Source: Candidatus Saccharimonadota bacterium (lineage in GTDB: Bacteria > Patescibacteriota > Saccharimonadia > Saccharimonadales > Saccharimonadaceae). Taken from it: a stretch of 40,372 nt of DNA. The position numbers and the translations under genes were made by a program. The stretch lies in assembly GCA_026395405.1 (NCBI GenBank), contig JAPLYU010000001.1, positions 210,493 to 250,864 of the forward strand. Direction: 5' to 3'. The notes beneath the pieces are model-generated. The model was not told the DNA's origin. It worked only from the letters and a program-made list of their open reading frames with translations, and did not search any database. Shown here piece by piece: positions 29,206-38,316 of the stretch. Position 1 is the stretch's first letter. Every line of letters begins with the position of its first letter.

Positions 29206-29820
29206 ATGGAAAAGATTGATTACAAAAAACAACTATCAGAATTTTATGGGGCCAAAGTCGGTAAATATGAAACCGTCAAAATGCCAAAAATGAATTATTT
29301 GATGATTGACGGGCATGGCGACCCAAATAACTCGCAGGAATATATGGACGCAATTCAGACATTGTATCCGGTTGCGTACACTTTAAAATTTATGAGCAAA
29401 AAAGAACTTGGCAAAGATTTCAGCGTTATGCCACTAGAGGGCTTGTGGTGGACGGAAAAAATGGCTGATTTTAGCGAAAAAGACAAAGGTAATTGGTTGT
29501 GGACCGCCATGATTATGCAGCCAGATGTCATCACTAAACAAATGTTTGAAACTGCCGTAAAGCAAGTTGCTGACAAGAAAAAACCAGCATCAATTGATAA
29601 AATCCATTTCGAATCCTATGTCGAAGGCCGTTCAGCCCAAGTGATGTACGTGGGTCCATATTCTGACGAAGGCCCGACGATTATGGAACTACACGAATAT
29701 ATCAAAAACCAAGGTGGTAAATTGGACGAAACTAACAAACATCATCACGAAATCTATTTTAGCGATCCGCGACGAACCGACCCATCGAAACTAAAAACAA
29801 TTATCCGACAGCCTTATTAA
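29206..29820 (+). CDS. GyrI-like small-molecule-binding domain protein
   Basis: This 204-aa protein resembles the GyrI-like domain family. YKKQLSEFYGAKVGKYETVKMPKMNYLMIDGHGDPNNSQEY opens the domain. ALYP-type stretch TLYPVAYTLKFMSKKE, PLEGLWWTE near 80 and YVGPYSDEGPTIMELHEYIKNQGG near 148 follow the usual order. These domains bind small hydrophobic or cationic compounds, alone or attached to regulators. No HTH is present here. TATAAT ends 7 bases before the ATG, a leaderless start. The next gene begins 1 base after its stop, so the two are co-transcribed. Confidence 0.82.
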   Translation: MEKIDYKKQLSEFYGAKVGKYETVKMPKMNYLMIDGHGDPNNSQEYMDAIQTLYPVAYTLKFMSKKELGKDFSVMPLEGLWWTEKMADFSEKDKGNWLWTAMIMQPDVITKQMFETAVKQVADKKKPASIDKIHFESYVEGRSAQVMYVGPYSDEGPTIMELHEYIKNQGGKLDETNKHHHEIYFSDPRRTDPSKLKTIIRQPY

Positions 29821-29821
29821 T

Positions 29822-30631
29822 ATGATTAGGCCGATAAAATATTTATTAAATATTCTAAGACCAATACCGGTGCTTCACGTTGCCTACGATGTTGGTGATA
29901 AACATAAACAGACAATCGTTTTACTGCATGGGATAGCTGCAACGTCAACAACTTGGGAAATATTAATCAATCAGCTGGGACCTGACAAATATCGTATCGT
30001 AGCACTTGATTTATTAGGGTTCGGGCAATCGCCCAAGCCGAAGAGTATGGATTATACTGTCGATGATCACATCAAATCAGTTCACAAGACACTTGAAAAC
30101 TTAAGAATCAAAAAACCGTTTATAATAATCGGGCACTCAATGGGCGCAATAGTTGCCGTTCATTACTACACAATTTATCCAAAAGGAATAAAACATATGT
30201 ACCTGCTGAGCCCACCTATTTATATCGCAGATGACGACTCGCAAACAATATTTTCTCGTACCAGGACGGATTTGTATTTGGATGCCTATAAATTTATATC
30301 TGAACAAAAGAAATTTACAATTAACAATTCACAACTACTTCGAAAGTTACTATCAATCAAAGATGGTATAGATGTAAACGAGGATAATTGGGAAAGTTTT
30401 CGGTTGTCACTGATGAATACAACAGTAAAACAAGACACGTATGACGAAATTTCGAAGGCGAAAATACCAGTAAGTATCATATACGGCTCGATAGATGAGT
30501 TTTTGATTCCAGAAAGCGTTGATAAATTGGCAGAATATCGACACGTAACAGTGAAAAAACTTCTGGCCGTCGATCATATCGTTGGGAAGCGATTCGCCAA
30601 AGAAGTCGCCCGATTGATTACGAAAACCTAA
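29822..30631 (+). CDS. Alpha/beta hydrolase
   Basis: A 269-aa hydrolase. TIVLLHGIAATSTTWEILINQLG near residue 32 gives the oxyanion HG motif, RIVALDLLGFGQSPKP near 60 follows, and the nucleophile elbow is IIGHSMGAIVAVHY near 103. The catalytic Asp lies in IIYGSIDEFLIP near 222 and His in AVDHIVGKRFAKE near 250. Full triad present. It starts 1 base after the GyrI-like gene stop, and that gene may act on or sense the same compound class. Substrate unknown. Confidence 0.85.
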   Translation: MIRPIKYLLNILRPIPVLHVAYDVGDKHKQTIVLLHGIAATSTTWEILINQLGPDKYRIVALDLLGFGQSPKPKSMDYTVDDHIKSVHKTLENLRIKKPFIIIGHSMGAIVAVHYYTIYPKGIKHMYLLSPPIYIADDDSQTIFSRTRTDLYLDAYKFISEQKKFTINNSQLLRKLLSIKDGIDVNEDNWESFRLSLMNTTVKQDTYDEISKAKIPVSIIYGSIDEFLIPESVDKLAEYRHVTVKKLLAVDHIVGKRFAKEVARLITKT

Positions 30632-30690
30632 GCAAAAAGTCAGCTGAAAAGCTTAGAATATGATTAGGAAACTTAATCAGGAGGTAAAAT

Positions 30691-31104
30691 ATGGGAAATA
30701 ATATCGTTCATTTTGAAATATACGTTGACGATTTGGAACGTGCACAGAAATTTTATACAGAGGTCCTTGGATGGGCCTTTGACTATAGGAAGGACTATGA
30801 CTACACCTTAGTCTATCCGGGAGGAAAGGTGACAGAGGGCCCAGCAACCGTAGGTGTTAATGGTGGCATGATGAAAAGGAATGCGCCAGCACCATCGGAC
30901 GACAAAGCATCACCGAACGCATTTGTCTGCACAATTTCAGTCGATGATGTTGATGCAACACTCGAAAAAGTGACCGCAAACGGTGGGCGAATTGATGTCC
31001 CGGCCATGGAAGTACCTGGCGTCGGGCGTCTAGCCTATGTCCGAGATTCAGAAATGAATTTGATTGGACTATTAAAACCCGACATGTCATCAATGGGCAT
31101 GTAA
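30691..31104 (+). CDS. VOC/glyoxalase-fold protein
   Basis: This 137-aa vicinal-oxygen-chelate protein has NNIVHFEIYVDDLERAQKFYTEVLGWAFDYR at the N-terminus and SVDDVDATLEKVTANGGRIDVP near 90, ending GRLAYVRDSEMNLIGLLKPD. The likely metal ligands are the N-terminal His and a late Glu. The fold is used for glyoxalase, dioxygenase and resistance activities, and this subgroup (PhnB/YdcF-like small proteins) is undefined. AGGAGG lies 6-7 bases before the ATG. The DUF1801 gene follows with a 1-base overlap (TAATG), so the two are translationally coupled. Confidence 0.85.
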   Translation: MGNNIVHFEIYVDDLERAQKFYTEVLGWAFDYRKDYDYTLVYPGGKVTEGPATVGVNGGMMKRNAPAPSDDKASPNAFVCTISVDDVDATLEKVTANGGRIDVPAMEVPGVGRLAYVRDSEMNLIGLLKPDMSSMGM

Positions 31105-31451
31105 TGACAGTTGTTGACGACTATATAATAAGTGCGGGTGAACCTGCGGGGTCCGCACTAGAAGTTATCAGGGAAGTTGTTAAACAGATAGAACCTTCGG
31201 TCGTAGAGGCGATGGTTTACGGTGTACCCGGATTCAAATACAAAGGTAAGTTTTTTGTCGGATTTGCCGCCCACGAACATTTTCTTAGTTTATATCCTGG
31301 CGGGACAGCCGTCGGGGTATTAAAAAACAAGTTAAAAAAATTTGAAATTTCCAAAGGTGCAATCAGATTCACAATTGATAACCAAATCCCGGAATCCCTA
31401 CTCCGGGAGATAATAAAAGTCAGGCAAGACGAGATTAACGCAAAACTGTAA
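31104..31451 (+). CDS. DUF1801 family protein
   Basis: A 115-aa protein with family features: VDDYIISAGEPAGSALEVIREVVKQIEPSVVEAMVYGVPGFKYKGKFFVGFAAHEHFLSLYPGG (residues 4-70), split here by eye into the helix, the YGVPGF turn and the strand FVGFAAHEHFLSLYP. KKFEISKGAIRFTIDNQIPESLLREIIKVR closes it. DUF1801 proteins are small and cytoplasmic with uncertain function. It overlaps the VOC gene by one base. Confidence 0.82.
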   Translation: MTVVDDYIISAGEPAGSALEVIREVVKQIEPSVVEAMVYGVPGFKYKGKFFVGFAAHEHFLSLYPGGTAVGVLKNKLKKFEISKGAIRFTIDNQIPESLLREIIKVRQDEINAKL

Positions 31452-31518
31452 CACCTTATATATCAGACCATACCCATTGAATAAACGTCTGTAACAGTCT
31501 AAACTATATAAAGTTATT

Positions 31519-33081
31519 ATGGACAAAAAATTAAATGCAAATGGTCTGCAACTAAGCCGCCAATTAGCGGAGGCCAAAGCTGCCGACGCTGTTGAATATA
31601 ATGGTAGGACAATTAATGTTGCCGGAGTAGGTGGGGTGGTATCGGCCGCATATGAACAATTGCGTAATGCCGCCGAATACGCTCAGGAACATCTGTTAAT
31701 TCAAAACGCAATTCGTCGGTTTTTTGTTCGTAGTGTTTCTTTTCATAACCATTCATTGTCGGCTAAGTCTGTCGCCGAAGAATTAATTATCGAACTGACT
31801 CAATCGGGCTATTTGAAAAATAATACACTTCCAACCGAGACCATTGATACATTGGGCGATGCTATTAATAAGCATTACAACAATTATTGGCGCTTGAAAA
31901 CAGCCGGAATTGACGAACACGTTGCTCGTACTTGGACATTGGATTTACTGTCAATTGGCAGTGAAGATATTTTGGTTAAAAATCTGATTCAACCTATATA
32001 TATCCAATTTGCGTATCACCACTATAACTCTATTTTGAATAAAAAATCCTTCAAATCCAGCAATCCAATAGATGACAATTTTGAGGTTAGCCTTTATATT
32101 GCCATTCATCGAGCATTATTCAAATCTGATTTAGCAGCAGTACGATACGACATGCAGAAACTTTACAACACGTCCGATAAAAACATCAATGCGTACGCTC
32201 ATTTTCATCAAAGCATAGACGATCTATTTTCTTCCGAAGTTACAAACAAAATCACCCTGTATGTCAATAAATACGGTGCACCGCTGCGAATTTTTCGCAA
32301 TATGATTCAGGACAACAACAAAATTGATGAACTGCTGACCGACAGCGTACGTTTCGACAGAGCATATGCCGACCAAATCAAGAAAGAATACAAAAAAGCC
32401 AAACAAAAATTAAACAAGGGTTTGGTAAAAAGTATTGTATTTTTGATTATTACTAAAACCCTAATTGGTGTTGCAATCGAAGTACCATACGACCTGATTA
32501 CCACGGGCGCCTTAATTGTTACGCCATTTGTAGTTAATTTGTTGTCGCCAATTTTATATTTGGCAATTTTACGACTTGGTTTTAAACTTCCGGGAACTAC
32601 AAACGCCAAGGCAATAAGGGCATATGCCGATGATATGCTGTATAGCGCAAAGGCAAATCCTAGTTTGTATCCAGCGTTCAAAACAAAAAAATATCCAATT
32701 GGTTTTTCAATTGCCTACACTTTGATGTTTTTGATTATTTTTGCAATGGTCGCAAATTTACTGTATGTACTTGGGTTCAACATAGTTAACGGACTAATAT
32801 TCTTTATTTTCATTGCCGCAGCTAGTTTCTTGGGATTTCGGTTATCACGAATTGTGCGAGAATTGGAACTGGTCGCGGTAAAACAAGGCGTAATATCGAC
32901 TACACGTGAATTAATCTTTGCGCCTTTTACATTCCTAGGTAAATGGATATCTGATAAATATCAAAAAGTTAATGTAGTTGCACTGGCGATGGATACTTTT
33001 ATTGAACTGCCGTTAAAAACAATACTGCGTCTAATCAGACAGTGGACCAAATTTATTGACGAAAAAACCGATCAGTTTTAA
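31519..33081 (+). CDS. Membrane protein of unknown function
   Basis: This 520-aa protein is not recognised. Residues 1-290 are soluble, charged and helical. A pair of hydrophobic segments lies near 308-360 (SIVFLIITKTLIGVAIEVPYD, ALIVTPFVVNLLSPILYLAIL) and a second pair near 398-440. An amphipathic tail with KTILRLIRQWTKFID ends the chain. The large cytoplasmic N-terminal domain suggests a scaffold or sensor. TATATAAA ends about 6-8 bases before the ATG, a leaderless start. It overlaps the convergent 33078-33584 gene by 4 bases. Confidence 0.75.
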   Translation: MDKKLNANGLQLSRQLAEAKAADAVEYNGRTINVAGVGGVVSAAYEQLRNAAEYAQEHLLIQNAIRRFFVRSVSFHNHSLSAKSVAEELIIELTQSGYLKNNTLPTETIDTLGDAINKHYNNYWRLKTAGIDEHVARTWTLDLLSIGSEDILVKNLIQPIYIQFAYHHYNSILNKKSFKSSNPIDDNFEVSLYIAIHRALFKSDLAAVRYDMQKLYNTSDKNINAYAHFHQSIDDLFSSEVTNKITLYVNKYGAPLRIFRNMIQDNNKIDELLTDSVRFDRAYADQIKKEYKKAKQKLNKGLVKSIVFLIITKTLIGVAIEVPYDLITTGALIVTPFVVNLLSPILYLAILRLGFKLPGTTNAKAIRAYADDMLYSAKANPSLYPAFKTKKYPIGFSIAYTLMFLIIFAMVANLLYVLGFNIVNGLIFFIFIAAASFLGFRLSRIVRELELVAVKQGVISTTRELIFAPFTFLGKWISDKYQKVNVVALAMDTFIELPLKTILRLIRQWTKFIDEKTDQF

Positions 33082-33584
33082 TCAATAACTAAAACTCCAA
33101 GTAGTGCCCCCGGTTTGTTATCCGGGTTTTTAAATAAATAACCATCTCGGGCTTTAACATTATAATATCCGTGGTTGTATTCAACATTTTCTAATTGGTC
33201 AGCGTCGTAAACCATCCAAACATCAGCCCGTAGTTGTGGTCGCTCTAATGACATTGGCTTCCATTTATGAAAACCTTCTAAAACCGTCAATGACATAGGA
33301 CCGCTTACCTTGCACGCAAAACCGAACAAATCAATAGGTCGGTCCGCCACATTTACCTGATTTTTGTTATCTAAATCGCTTCTGTCGATACCTATATCTA
33401 AGATAAGTTCAATAAGTTGCGCCTTCGTTAAATCATGTTTTTCTGACTGAATTCCGCGCAAAACAATTTTTTGATTCTCAAACCCATCAATTAGTGCACT
33501 ATCAATACATTGTCCAACCTTAACTAAGTCCAAATTCTTAAAACGGTAATCTGGACAAGAAATGTGTTTGACGATCGCACTCAT
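33078..33584 (-). CDS. Hypothetical protein co-transcribed with phosphoketolase
   Basis: This 168-aa protein is not recognised. It begins MSAIVKHISCPDYRFKNLDLVKVGQCIDSALIDGF and has a mixed alpha/beta pattern, with AKDGYLFK-like strands near the C-terminus and no signal or membrane segment. Its ATG follows the phosphoketolase stop TAG with no gap, so it is translated from the same mRNA. That placement suggests a role tied to phosphoketolase or to sugar-phosphate metabolism, but nothing in the sequence names one. Confidence 0.7.
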   Translation of the reverse strand: MSAIVKHISCPDYRFKNLDLVKVGQCIDSALIDGFENQKIVLRGIQSEKHDLTKAQLIELILDIGIDRSDLDNKNQVNVADRPIDLFGFACKVSGPMSLTVLEGFHKWKPMSLERPQLRADVWMVYDADQLENVEYNHGYYNVKARDGYLFKNPDNKPGALLGVLVID

Positions 33585-35990
33585 CTAAGCATCGATTACT
33601 GAATCAGCCATTTTTGCGATGTCAGGAGCAATACCTTCACCGTTCCACGTCCACGAGTTAATCTCGGTCATGTCGGCACCGTGGATTTTTGCGTATTCCG
33701 TATTTTCAGTAATCTTTTTCTGATATTTTATGATTATGTCTTGGGCTTTTTCTTTCGGTATATGTCCGCCTGCAGCCAGTTTTTCAAAAATGGCAATCAG
33801 CAGGTGATAACGACTAGTCAAATTACGAACCTGCATGTCAAACGGCGTTGTAGTACTGCCGTGTTCGATATAGCCGCGAACGTCGAAACGTGTTGTGTCG
33901 ACATTGTAATTGAAAAAGATTGATTTAATCGTTTCAGGATAACCGTGGAAAGTTATGATTACCGGTTTATCGGTCGTAAAGTTACGATCAAATTCTTTTT
34001 CCGCTACATATTCACCACGACGTCCGATACCGTGACTATGTCTGCCACTTGTCAGCGAGCTGACGTTGACGAAACGTAGGCGGGCTTCTGGGTATTCCTT
34101 TTTTGCTAGACTAATTGCAGCCAGCGCTTCCTTGGTAGGATAATCGCCGATTCCAACCAACACTACGTCGGGGTTAGGATCGCTGGCGAATTCCCAGGTC
34201 ATTATACATTCATCAAACTGTTTTTTTGCAAGTTCGGTCGTCAGCCATCGTGGCTCCAACGTTTTCCCGGCAACCATGACGTTGATATTTCTAGTAGAAC
34301 TTAGCATCTTTTCCAAAACAACCAACGTCGTATTGCCATCAGCTGGGAAATACACATTGCCATAATCGCCTTGACGACGCAATGTGTCATCGATAAATCC
34401 GGGGTTTTGATGACTGAATCCATTATGGTCTTGGCGCCAGCCGGAACTGGTCAAGATGTAGTTAAGCGATGGGAAATCGCCATGCCAATCATATTCATTC
34501 ATATGTTTTAGGAATTTGCCGTACTGATCAACCATAGAACTGACAATAGTCAGAAAAGCTTCGTAACTGGCAAACATGCTATGGCGTCCGGTCAAAGCGT
34601 AGCCCTGGACCAAGCCCTGCATATTGTGTTCACTTAACATTTCCATAACACGCCCATCGGTAGTCATATCTTTGTCCCAATCTTTGTGAGGCCAAACCCA
34701 AGCGCGACTAGCGGCTTTGAAAATCTCGTCTAGTTTATTGGAATATGTTTCGTCTGGTGACATAAAACGGAAATTTCGACTGTCTTTGTTAAGTTCAAAA
34801 ACCTCTTTCAAGTAAAGTCCAACCCGTCGCATACTGGACGAACCGATTGTGCCCGGTTTTGATGCATCCTCAGCAAATTGTTCTGCTGACGGCAAAATCA
34901 ATGGTTTATAAACTGCTTCACCGCCCCTGGCATGTTTATTCATACCCATACGTTGGTCAGCCGGAGGCAATACTTTTTCGACAAAGTCGCCAAAACCTTT
35001 TTCGCGATTGAATAACTCTTCAAATTTATATGATTTTAGCCAATCTTCTAACATCTGTAGCTGTTTCGGATCGGATTTGGCATTTGTTAAAACTAATTGG
35101 TGTGAAAGGCAATTGCCTTCGATTTTGTCGCCATTAAGCTCCTTGACACCAGTCCAACCCTTTAAGGAGCGCATTATAATCATCGGCATTCGAGGCGAAA
35201 CAATTTCATCTGATGATTCTTTGATGCTCCAAATTAATTTGTGAGCCCAATCGAGCGCTTCTTCTAGCTGTTCATCCAGATTATCTCCAGAAACTAATCG
35301 TGGTTCATAACCGTAACCCCAAAATAGCGATTTCAGTTCGTCATCGGACATACGTCCAAAAACGGTCGGAGCGGATATTTTATAGCCATTAAGATGCAAA
35401 ATAGGTAATACTGTGCCGTTTGTCTTTGGGTCAATCAGTTTATTCAAATGCCAAGCACCGGCAGCCGGACCAGTTTCGGCCTCGCCGTCACCAACCAGAC
35501 AGGCAACAATTAAATTCCGATTATCAAGGACGGCACCATAAGACGTCGATAGGGAATAACCCAATTCGCCACCCTCTAAAATAACACCTGGTGTGCCAGG
35601 GTTGCTGTGACTGGGGAAACCATATGGCCAGCTGAAATTCTTGCAAATATAGGCGATGCCATCGGCTGTATGGGTTGCTTTCGGATAGAACTTTTCCAGA
35701 CTGCCCTCTAAAAACAGATTGGCTTGTAATGCGGGAAAGGCGTGTCCCGGCCCCAATACGAACATCATTTCTTGACCGGTTTTTTGAATTAATTTATTTA
35801 AATGAGCATAAATCAAATTAACGCCTGGCCCCGAGCCCCAGTGACCGAGCAGACGCGGCTTAACATCTTCAAATGTTAGGGGTCGTTCTAGCAAAAAGTT
35901 ATCTTGTAAAAATATTTGCGCAGCATTTAAATAATTCGTTGCCCGCCTAAAGCGCTCAAAATCTAACATTTGCCCATCCTTTTCGTTCAT
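33585..35990 (-). CDS. xfp: Xylulose-5-phosphate/fructose-6-phosphate phosphoketolase
   Basis: This 801-aa thiamine-diphosphate enzyme cleaves xylulose 5-phosphate (and often fructose 6-phosphate) with phosphate to acetyl phosphate plus glyceraldehyde 3-phosphate or erythrose 4-phosphate. Motifs: LLGHWGSGPGVNLIYAHLN near residue 48, GPGHAFPALQANLFLEG near 80, VGDGEAETGPAAGAWHLNKL near 167 for ThDP/Mg binding, and RQDHNGFSHQNPGFID near 520. Length matches the family (about 790-830). Acetyl phosphate could yield ATP through acetate kinase, if present elsewhere. Promoter TTGCGT/16 bp/TATACA ends 12 bases before ATG 35990. An alternative ATG at codon 8 has AAGGATGG before it, so the exact start is uncertain. 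Confidence 0.97.
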   Translation of the reverse strand: MNEKDGQMLDFERFRRATNYLNAAQIFLQDNFLLERPLTFEDVKPRLLGHWGSGPGVNLIYAHLNKLIQKTGQEMMFVLGPGHAFPALQANLFLEGSLEKFYPKATHTADGIAYICKNFSWPYGFPSHSNPGTPGVILEGGELGYSLSTSYGAVLDNRNLIVACLVGDGEAETGPAAGAWHLNKLIDPKTNGTVLPILHLNGYKISAPTVFGRMSDDELKSLFWGYGYEPRLVSGDNLDEQLEEALDWAHKLIWSIKESSDEIVSPRMPMIIMRSLKGWTGVKELNGDKIEGNCLSHQLVLTNAKSDPKQLQMLEDWLKSYKFEELFNREKGFGDFVEKVLPPADQRMGMNKHARGGEAVYKPLILPSAEQFAEDASKPGTIGSSSMRRVGLYLKEVFELNKDSRNFRFMSPDETYSNKLDEIFKAASRAWVWPHKDWDKDMTTDGRVMEMLSEHNMQGLVQGYALTGRHSMFASYEAFLTIVSSMVDQYGKFLKHMNEYDWHGDFPSLNYILTSSGWRQDHNGFSHQNPGFIDDTLRRQGDYGNVYFPADGNTTLVVLEKMLSSTRNINVMVAGKTLEPRWLTTELAKKQFDECIMTWEFASDPNPDVVLVGIGDYPTKEALAAISLAKKEYPEARLRFVNVSSLTSGRHSHGIGRRGEYVAEKEFDRNFTTDKPVIITFHGYPETIKSIFFNYNVDTTRFDVRGYIEHGSTTTPFDMQVRNLTSRYHLLIAIFEKLAAGGHIPKEKAQDIIIKYQKKITENTEYAKIHGADMTEINSWTWNGEGIAPDIAKMADSVIDA

Positions 35991-36002
35991 ACTTATGTTT
36001 AT

Positions 36003-36030
36003 TGTATAGTAGTGGCTATCTTTTACGCAA
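36003..36030 (-). promoter_or_regulatory. Promoter of the phosphoketolase operon
   Basis: Minus strand: -35 TTGCGT (36025-36030), 16 bp, -10 TATACA (36003-36008). The expected mRNA start lies about 5 bases before the first ATG. Confidence 0.55.
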
Positions 36031-36048
36031 GTACAATATCAATGAGGC

Positions 36049-37026
36049 CTAGGAGTGTTTTTTCAGTTTTCCGATTCCAAGCGAACCGTCGCCAACACCA
36101 AAAGTCATATAATCAAGTCCGCCGTTATAACCGCCGCCGGTAAACACAACATCATGAAGGTCTACATCTTCGTTGTTCTTTACTTTACCCTTAGGGAAAT
36201 CACCGGCCGTAGCTAAAATTCCTAAATCAACAACTCTTTTTTTGTGGACGTCATATCCAAAAAGTACCGGTTCATAGTGAACGCTGTGTTCACCGGTTCG
36301 CCAGGCGCGGTGGCAGGCTAGAATGTATCTGTCCCGACCAACTTGTACAGCATCATTTACACCACCCCAAACGCCTTTAATCGTTGGGAACATCCTTTCA
36401 TCAACATACGGTGCATCTAAAATGGCCTTGGCGTTCAGATTTTCGAGACCATCGACAATTGTATGGGTTATATTACCGTTAGCTTCACTTAATCTGGGTC
36501 GCCCAAAGACATGAAGTTCGGTTGATTCAGGAGCACCTTGAACAACTCGGATATCCTTCATTCCCTCGGGCCCATCCGCGACGTGTTCTAATGCATCTAA
36601 ACTTTTGCCGGCATAAAACCGCGTATGTAAATCTCTTAATTCGTTCGGCTTAAAAGGGTATGGTTGAGCGTCAACCACACTTAACAACCAGATATTTTCG
36701 ATTGCACCGTTTGCAAGTCGTCTGTTGATGCGAGTTAGTGCCGGGTCTTCGCCCCGTATCTCTTGGGCGTCATAGTATGGTTCTAGTGGTTTACGAAAAT
36801 CTCCGACATCAACAATATAGGGTATAGCTAGAGATTTACCAAGGTGTGATTCTTTTGAGTTAGCGGTGTCAGGTTCGACCCTGACGTACATAATGTCATG
36901 GGGTTTTCCGACTTTATCTTCGACAGTCCAAATGGCGGAAGGGTTATAGGCAATATGATCATCTGGAATATCCGTTGGTTTTGCCAACAGGGTAGCTTCA
37001 GTTATTTTGTATTTTTCGAATGACAT
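36049..37026 (-). CDS. DUF1861 family protein (possible glycosidase/phosphorylase relative)
   Basis: A 325-aa protein similar to the DUF1861/MTP-1 family, which is thought to have a five-bladed propeller fold near GH43/GH130 enzymes. Seen: YNPSAIWTVE near residue 28, IRGEDPALTRINRR near 90 (the EDPAL/R piece resembles the GH130 'EDPR' region), GVWGGVNDAVQVGRDRYILACHRAW near 220-245, and a C-terminal GGYNGGLDYMTFGVGDGSLG. The repeats of strand-turn-strand fit a propeller. It may act on a mannoside or other glycan. It lies just upstream of xfp in the same direction but with a separate promoter. Confidence 0.65.
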   Translation of the reverse strand: MSFEKYKITEATLLAKPTDIPDDHIAYNPSAIWTVEDKVGKPHDIMYVRVEPDTANSKESHLGKSLAIPYIVDVGDFRKPLEPYYDAQEIRGEDPALTRINRRLANGAIENIWLLSVVDAQPYPFKPNELRDLHTRFYAGKSLDALEHVADGPEGMKDIRVVQGAPESTELHVFGRPRLSEANGNITHTIVDGLENLNAKAILDAPYVDERMFPTIKGVWGGVNDAVQVGRDRYILACHRAWRTGEHSVHYEPVLFGYDVHKKRVVDLGILATAGDFPKGKVKNNEDVDLHDVVFTGGGYNGGLDYMTFGVGDGSLGIGKLKKHS

Positions 37027-37104
37027 TTTTACATTTACCTTATTTTCATTCTAACATAAATTACAGCTTGTGTCAATTATCCCAAAAATGTTAGACTAGA
37101 TTCA

Positions 37105-37935
37105 ATGACTAAAATTTTGAATGGCTCAGAACTTGCGGGTTTTATTAAAGAGCGCCAAGCAAAACAAGTGCGCGCACTGCGTCAGACATGGAAAGTTTTT
37201 CCACATTTAACAATTGTTCAGATGGGCGAGCATTCGGTAATCAATAAATATGCAGAGTTGAAGTCTGCCTATGGCGAAGATATTTTGATTGATGTTGATA
37301 TTTTAGACACAACAGCTGATGATATTTTAGAACAAATTGAAAAGCTAAATCGTAACGATAATGTCCATGGGATAATTGTTCAATTACCTCTTGCCGACGC
37401 TACTTTAACAAGCGATGCCCTGAATGCTGTTGAACCAGCCAAAGACGTTGACGGGTTAGGTGATAAATCTGCATACATTCCGGCAACTGCAACGGCCGTT
37501 GATTGGTTGCTGAACGGCTACAATATTGATTTAAATGATAAAAAAATTGCTATCGTTGGCAAGGGCAAACTTATTGGTGCGCCGCTAGCGAGACTATGGA
37601 TAAATGCTGGATATAACGTTTCGATTTGCGATACTAAAACACCCGATTTAACGAAAGCTCTAATAGGAATGGATATCATTGTAACCGCTGCCGGTGTCCC
37701 AGGTTTAATAAAAAGTGAAATGATTCGGTCAGGCGCAGTTGTAGTTGACGCTGGTACTGCATCTCAAGATGGAAAAATAGTGGGGGATATAGCTGATGGT
37801 GTGCGACAGCGTTCAAATCTAACAATTACGCCGATTTTTGGCGGCGTTGGCCCACTAACTGTTGCGGCTTTATTTGACAGTGTTATCATAGCAGCCCAAA
37901 AAGTGGCTAATAAAAAAGGCAAACAAGATATTTAG
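37105..37935 (+). CDS. folD: Divergent FolD: methylene-THF dehydrogenase/cyclohydrolase
   Basis: This 276-aa folate enzyme interconverts 5,10-methylene-THF and 10-formyl-THF, downstream of GlyA. The catalytic Lys is in YAELKSAYGED near residue 56, VQLPLADATL near 92 has the conserved Gln, and PAKDVDGLGD near 118 the Asp. Differences from the usual pattern: PCTP reads PATA (near 132), and the NADP loop GRSxxVGxP reads GKGKLIGAP (near 155). The Arg/Ser for the NADP 2'-phosphate are therefore missing, which might favour NAD or reduced activity. FGGVGPLTVAALFDS near 253 is intact. TAGACT ends 7 bases before the ATG (leaderless). Confidence 0.88.
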   Translation: MTKILNGSELAGFIKERQAKQVRALRQTWKVFPHLTIVQMGEHSVINKYAELKSAYGEDILIDVDILDTTADDILEQIEKLNRNDNVHGIIVQLPLADATLTSDALNAVEPAKDVDGLGDKSAYIPATATAVDWLLNGYNIDLNDKKIAIVGKGKLIGAPLARLWINAGYNVSICDTKTPDLTKALIGMDIIVTAAGVPGLIKSEMIRSGAVVVDAGTASQDGKIVGDIADGVRQRSNLTITPIFGGVGPLTVAALFDSVIIAAQKVANKKGKQDI

Positions 37936-37940
37936 GCATT

Positions 37941-38315
37941 ATGGAATTCCCATTAGAAGAGTTCAAAATCAAAAAAGACAGTTATTTAAAATCTCGAGAC
38001 GGTAATTCGAAATTCTTATACATTACATGCGCTAATTGCAACGAACCTATTATGATATATCAAAAAGACGGTAAGGGCGGGCTGTTACGTTGTTATGCAG
38101 ACAGAATCGTTTGGCCGACAAAACTTGCCGATAGAACGGCTGGGATAACGTCATCCAATTTAAAGCAAGCAGATTTATTAATCTGTCCAAAATGCGATAA
38201 CGTCATAGCAAATCCAATGGTATATATCCCCGAAAAAAGATTTGCCTACAGATTAATACCTGGGACCATACATACCGATAGAAGTTTGAAACGTTCAAAA
38301 AACAGATTGGCCTAA
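37941..38315 (+). CDS. Zinc-ribbon hypothetical protein
   Basis: A 124-aa protein starting 5 bases after the folD stop, probably in the same mRNA. Two Cys pairs, CANC near 30 and CPKC near 84, together with an isolated Cys near 52, suggest a split zinc ribbon. The rest is basic (tail SLKRSKNRLA) with no membrane segment, so nucleic acid or protein binding is possible. I do not recognise a family. It is convergent with the DUF2330 gene and separated by one base. Confidence 0.65.
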   Translation: MEFPLEEFKIKKDSYLKSRDGNSKFLYITCANCNEPIMIYQKDGKGGLLRCYADRIVWPTKLADRTAGITSSNLKQADLLICPKCDNVIANPMVYIPEKRFAYRLIPGTIHTDRSLKRSKNRLA

Positions 38316-38316
38316 G

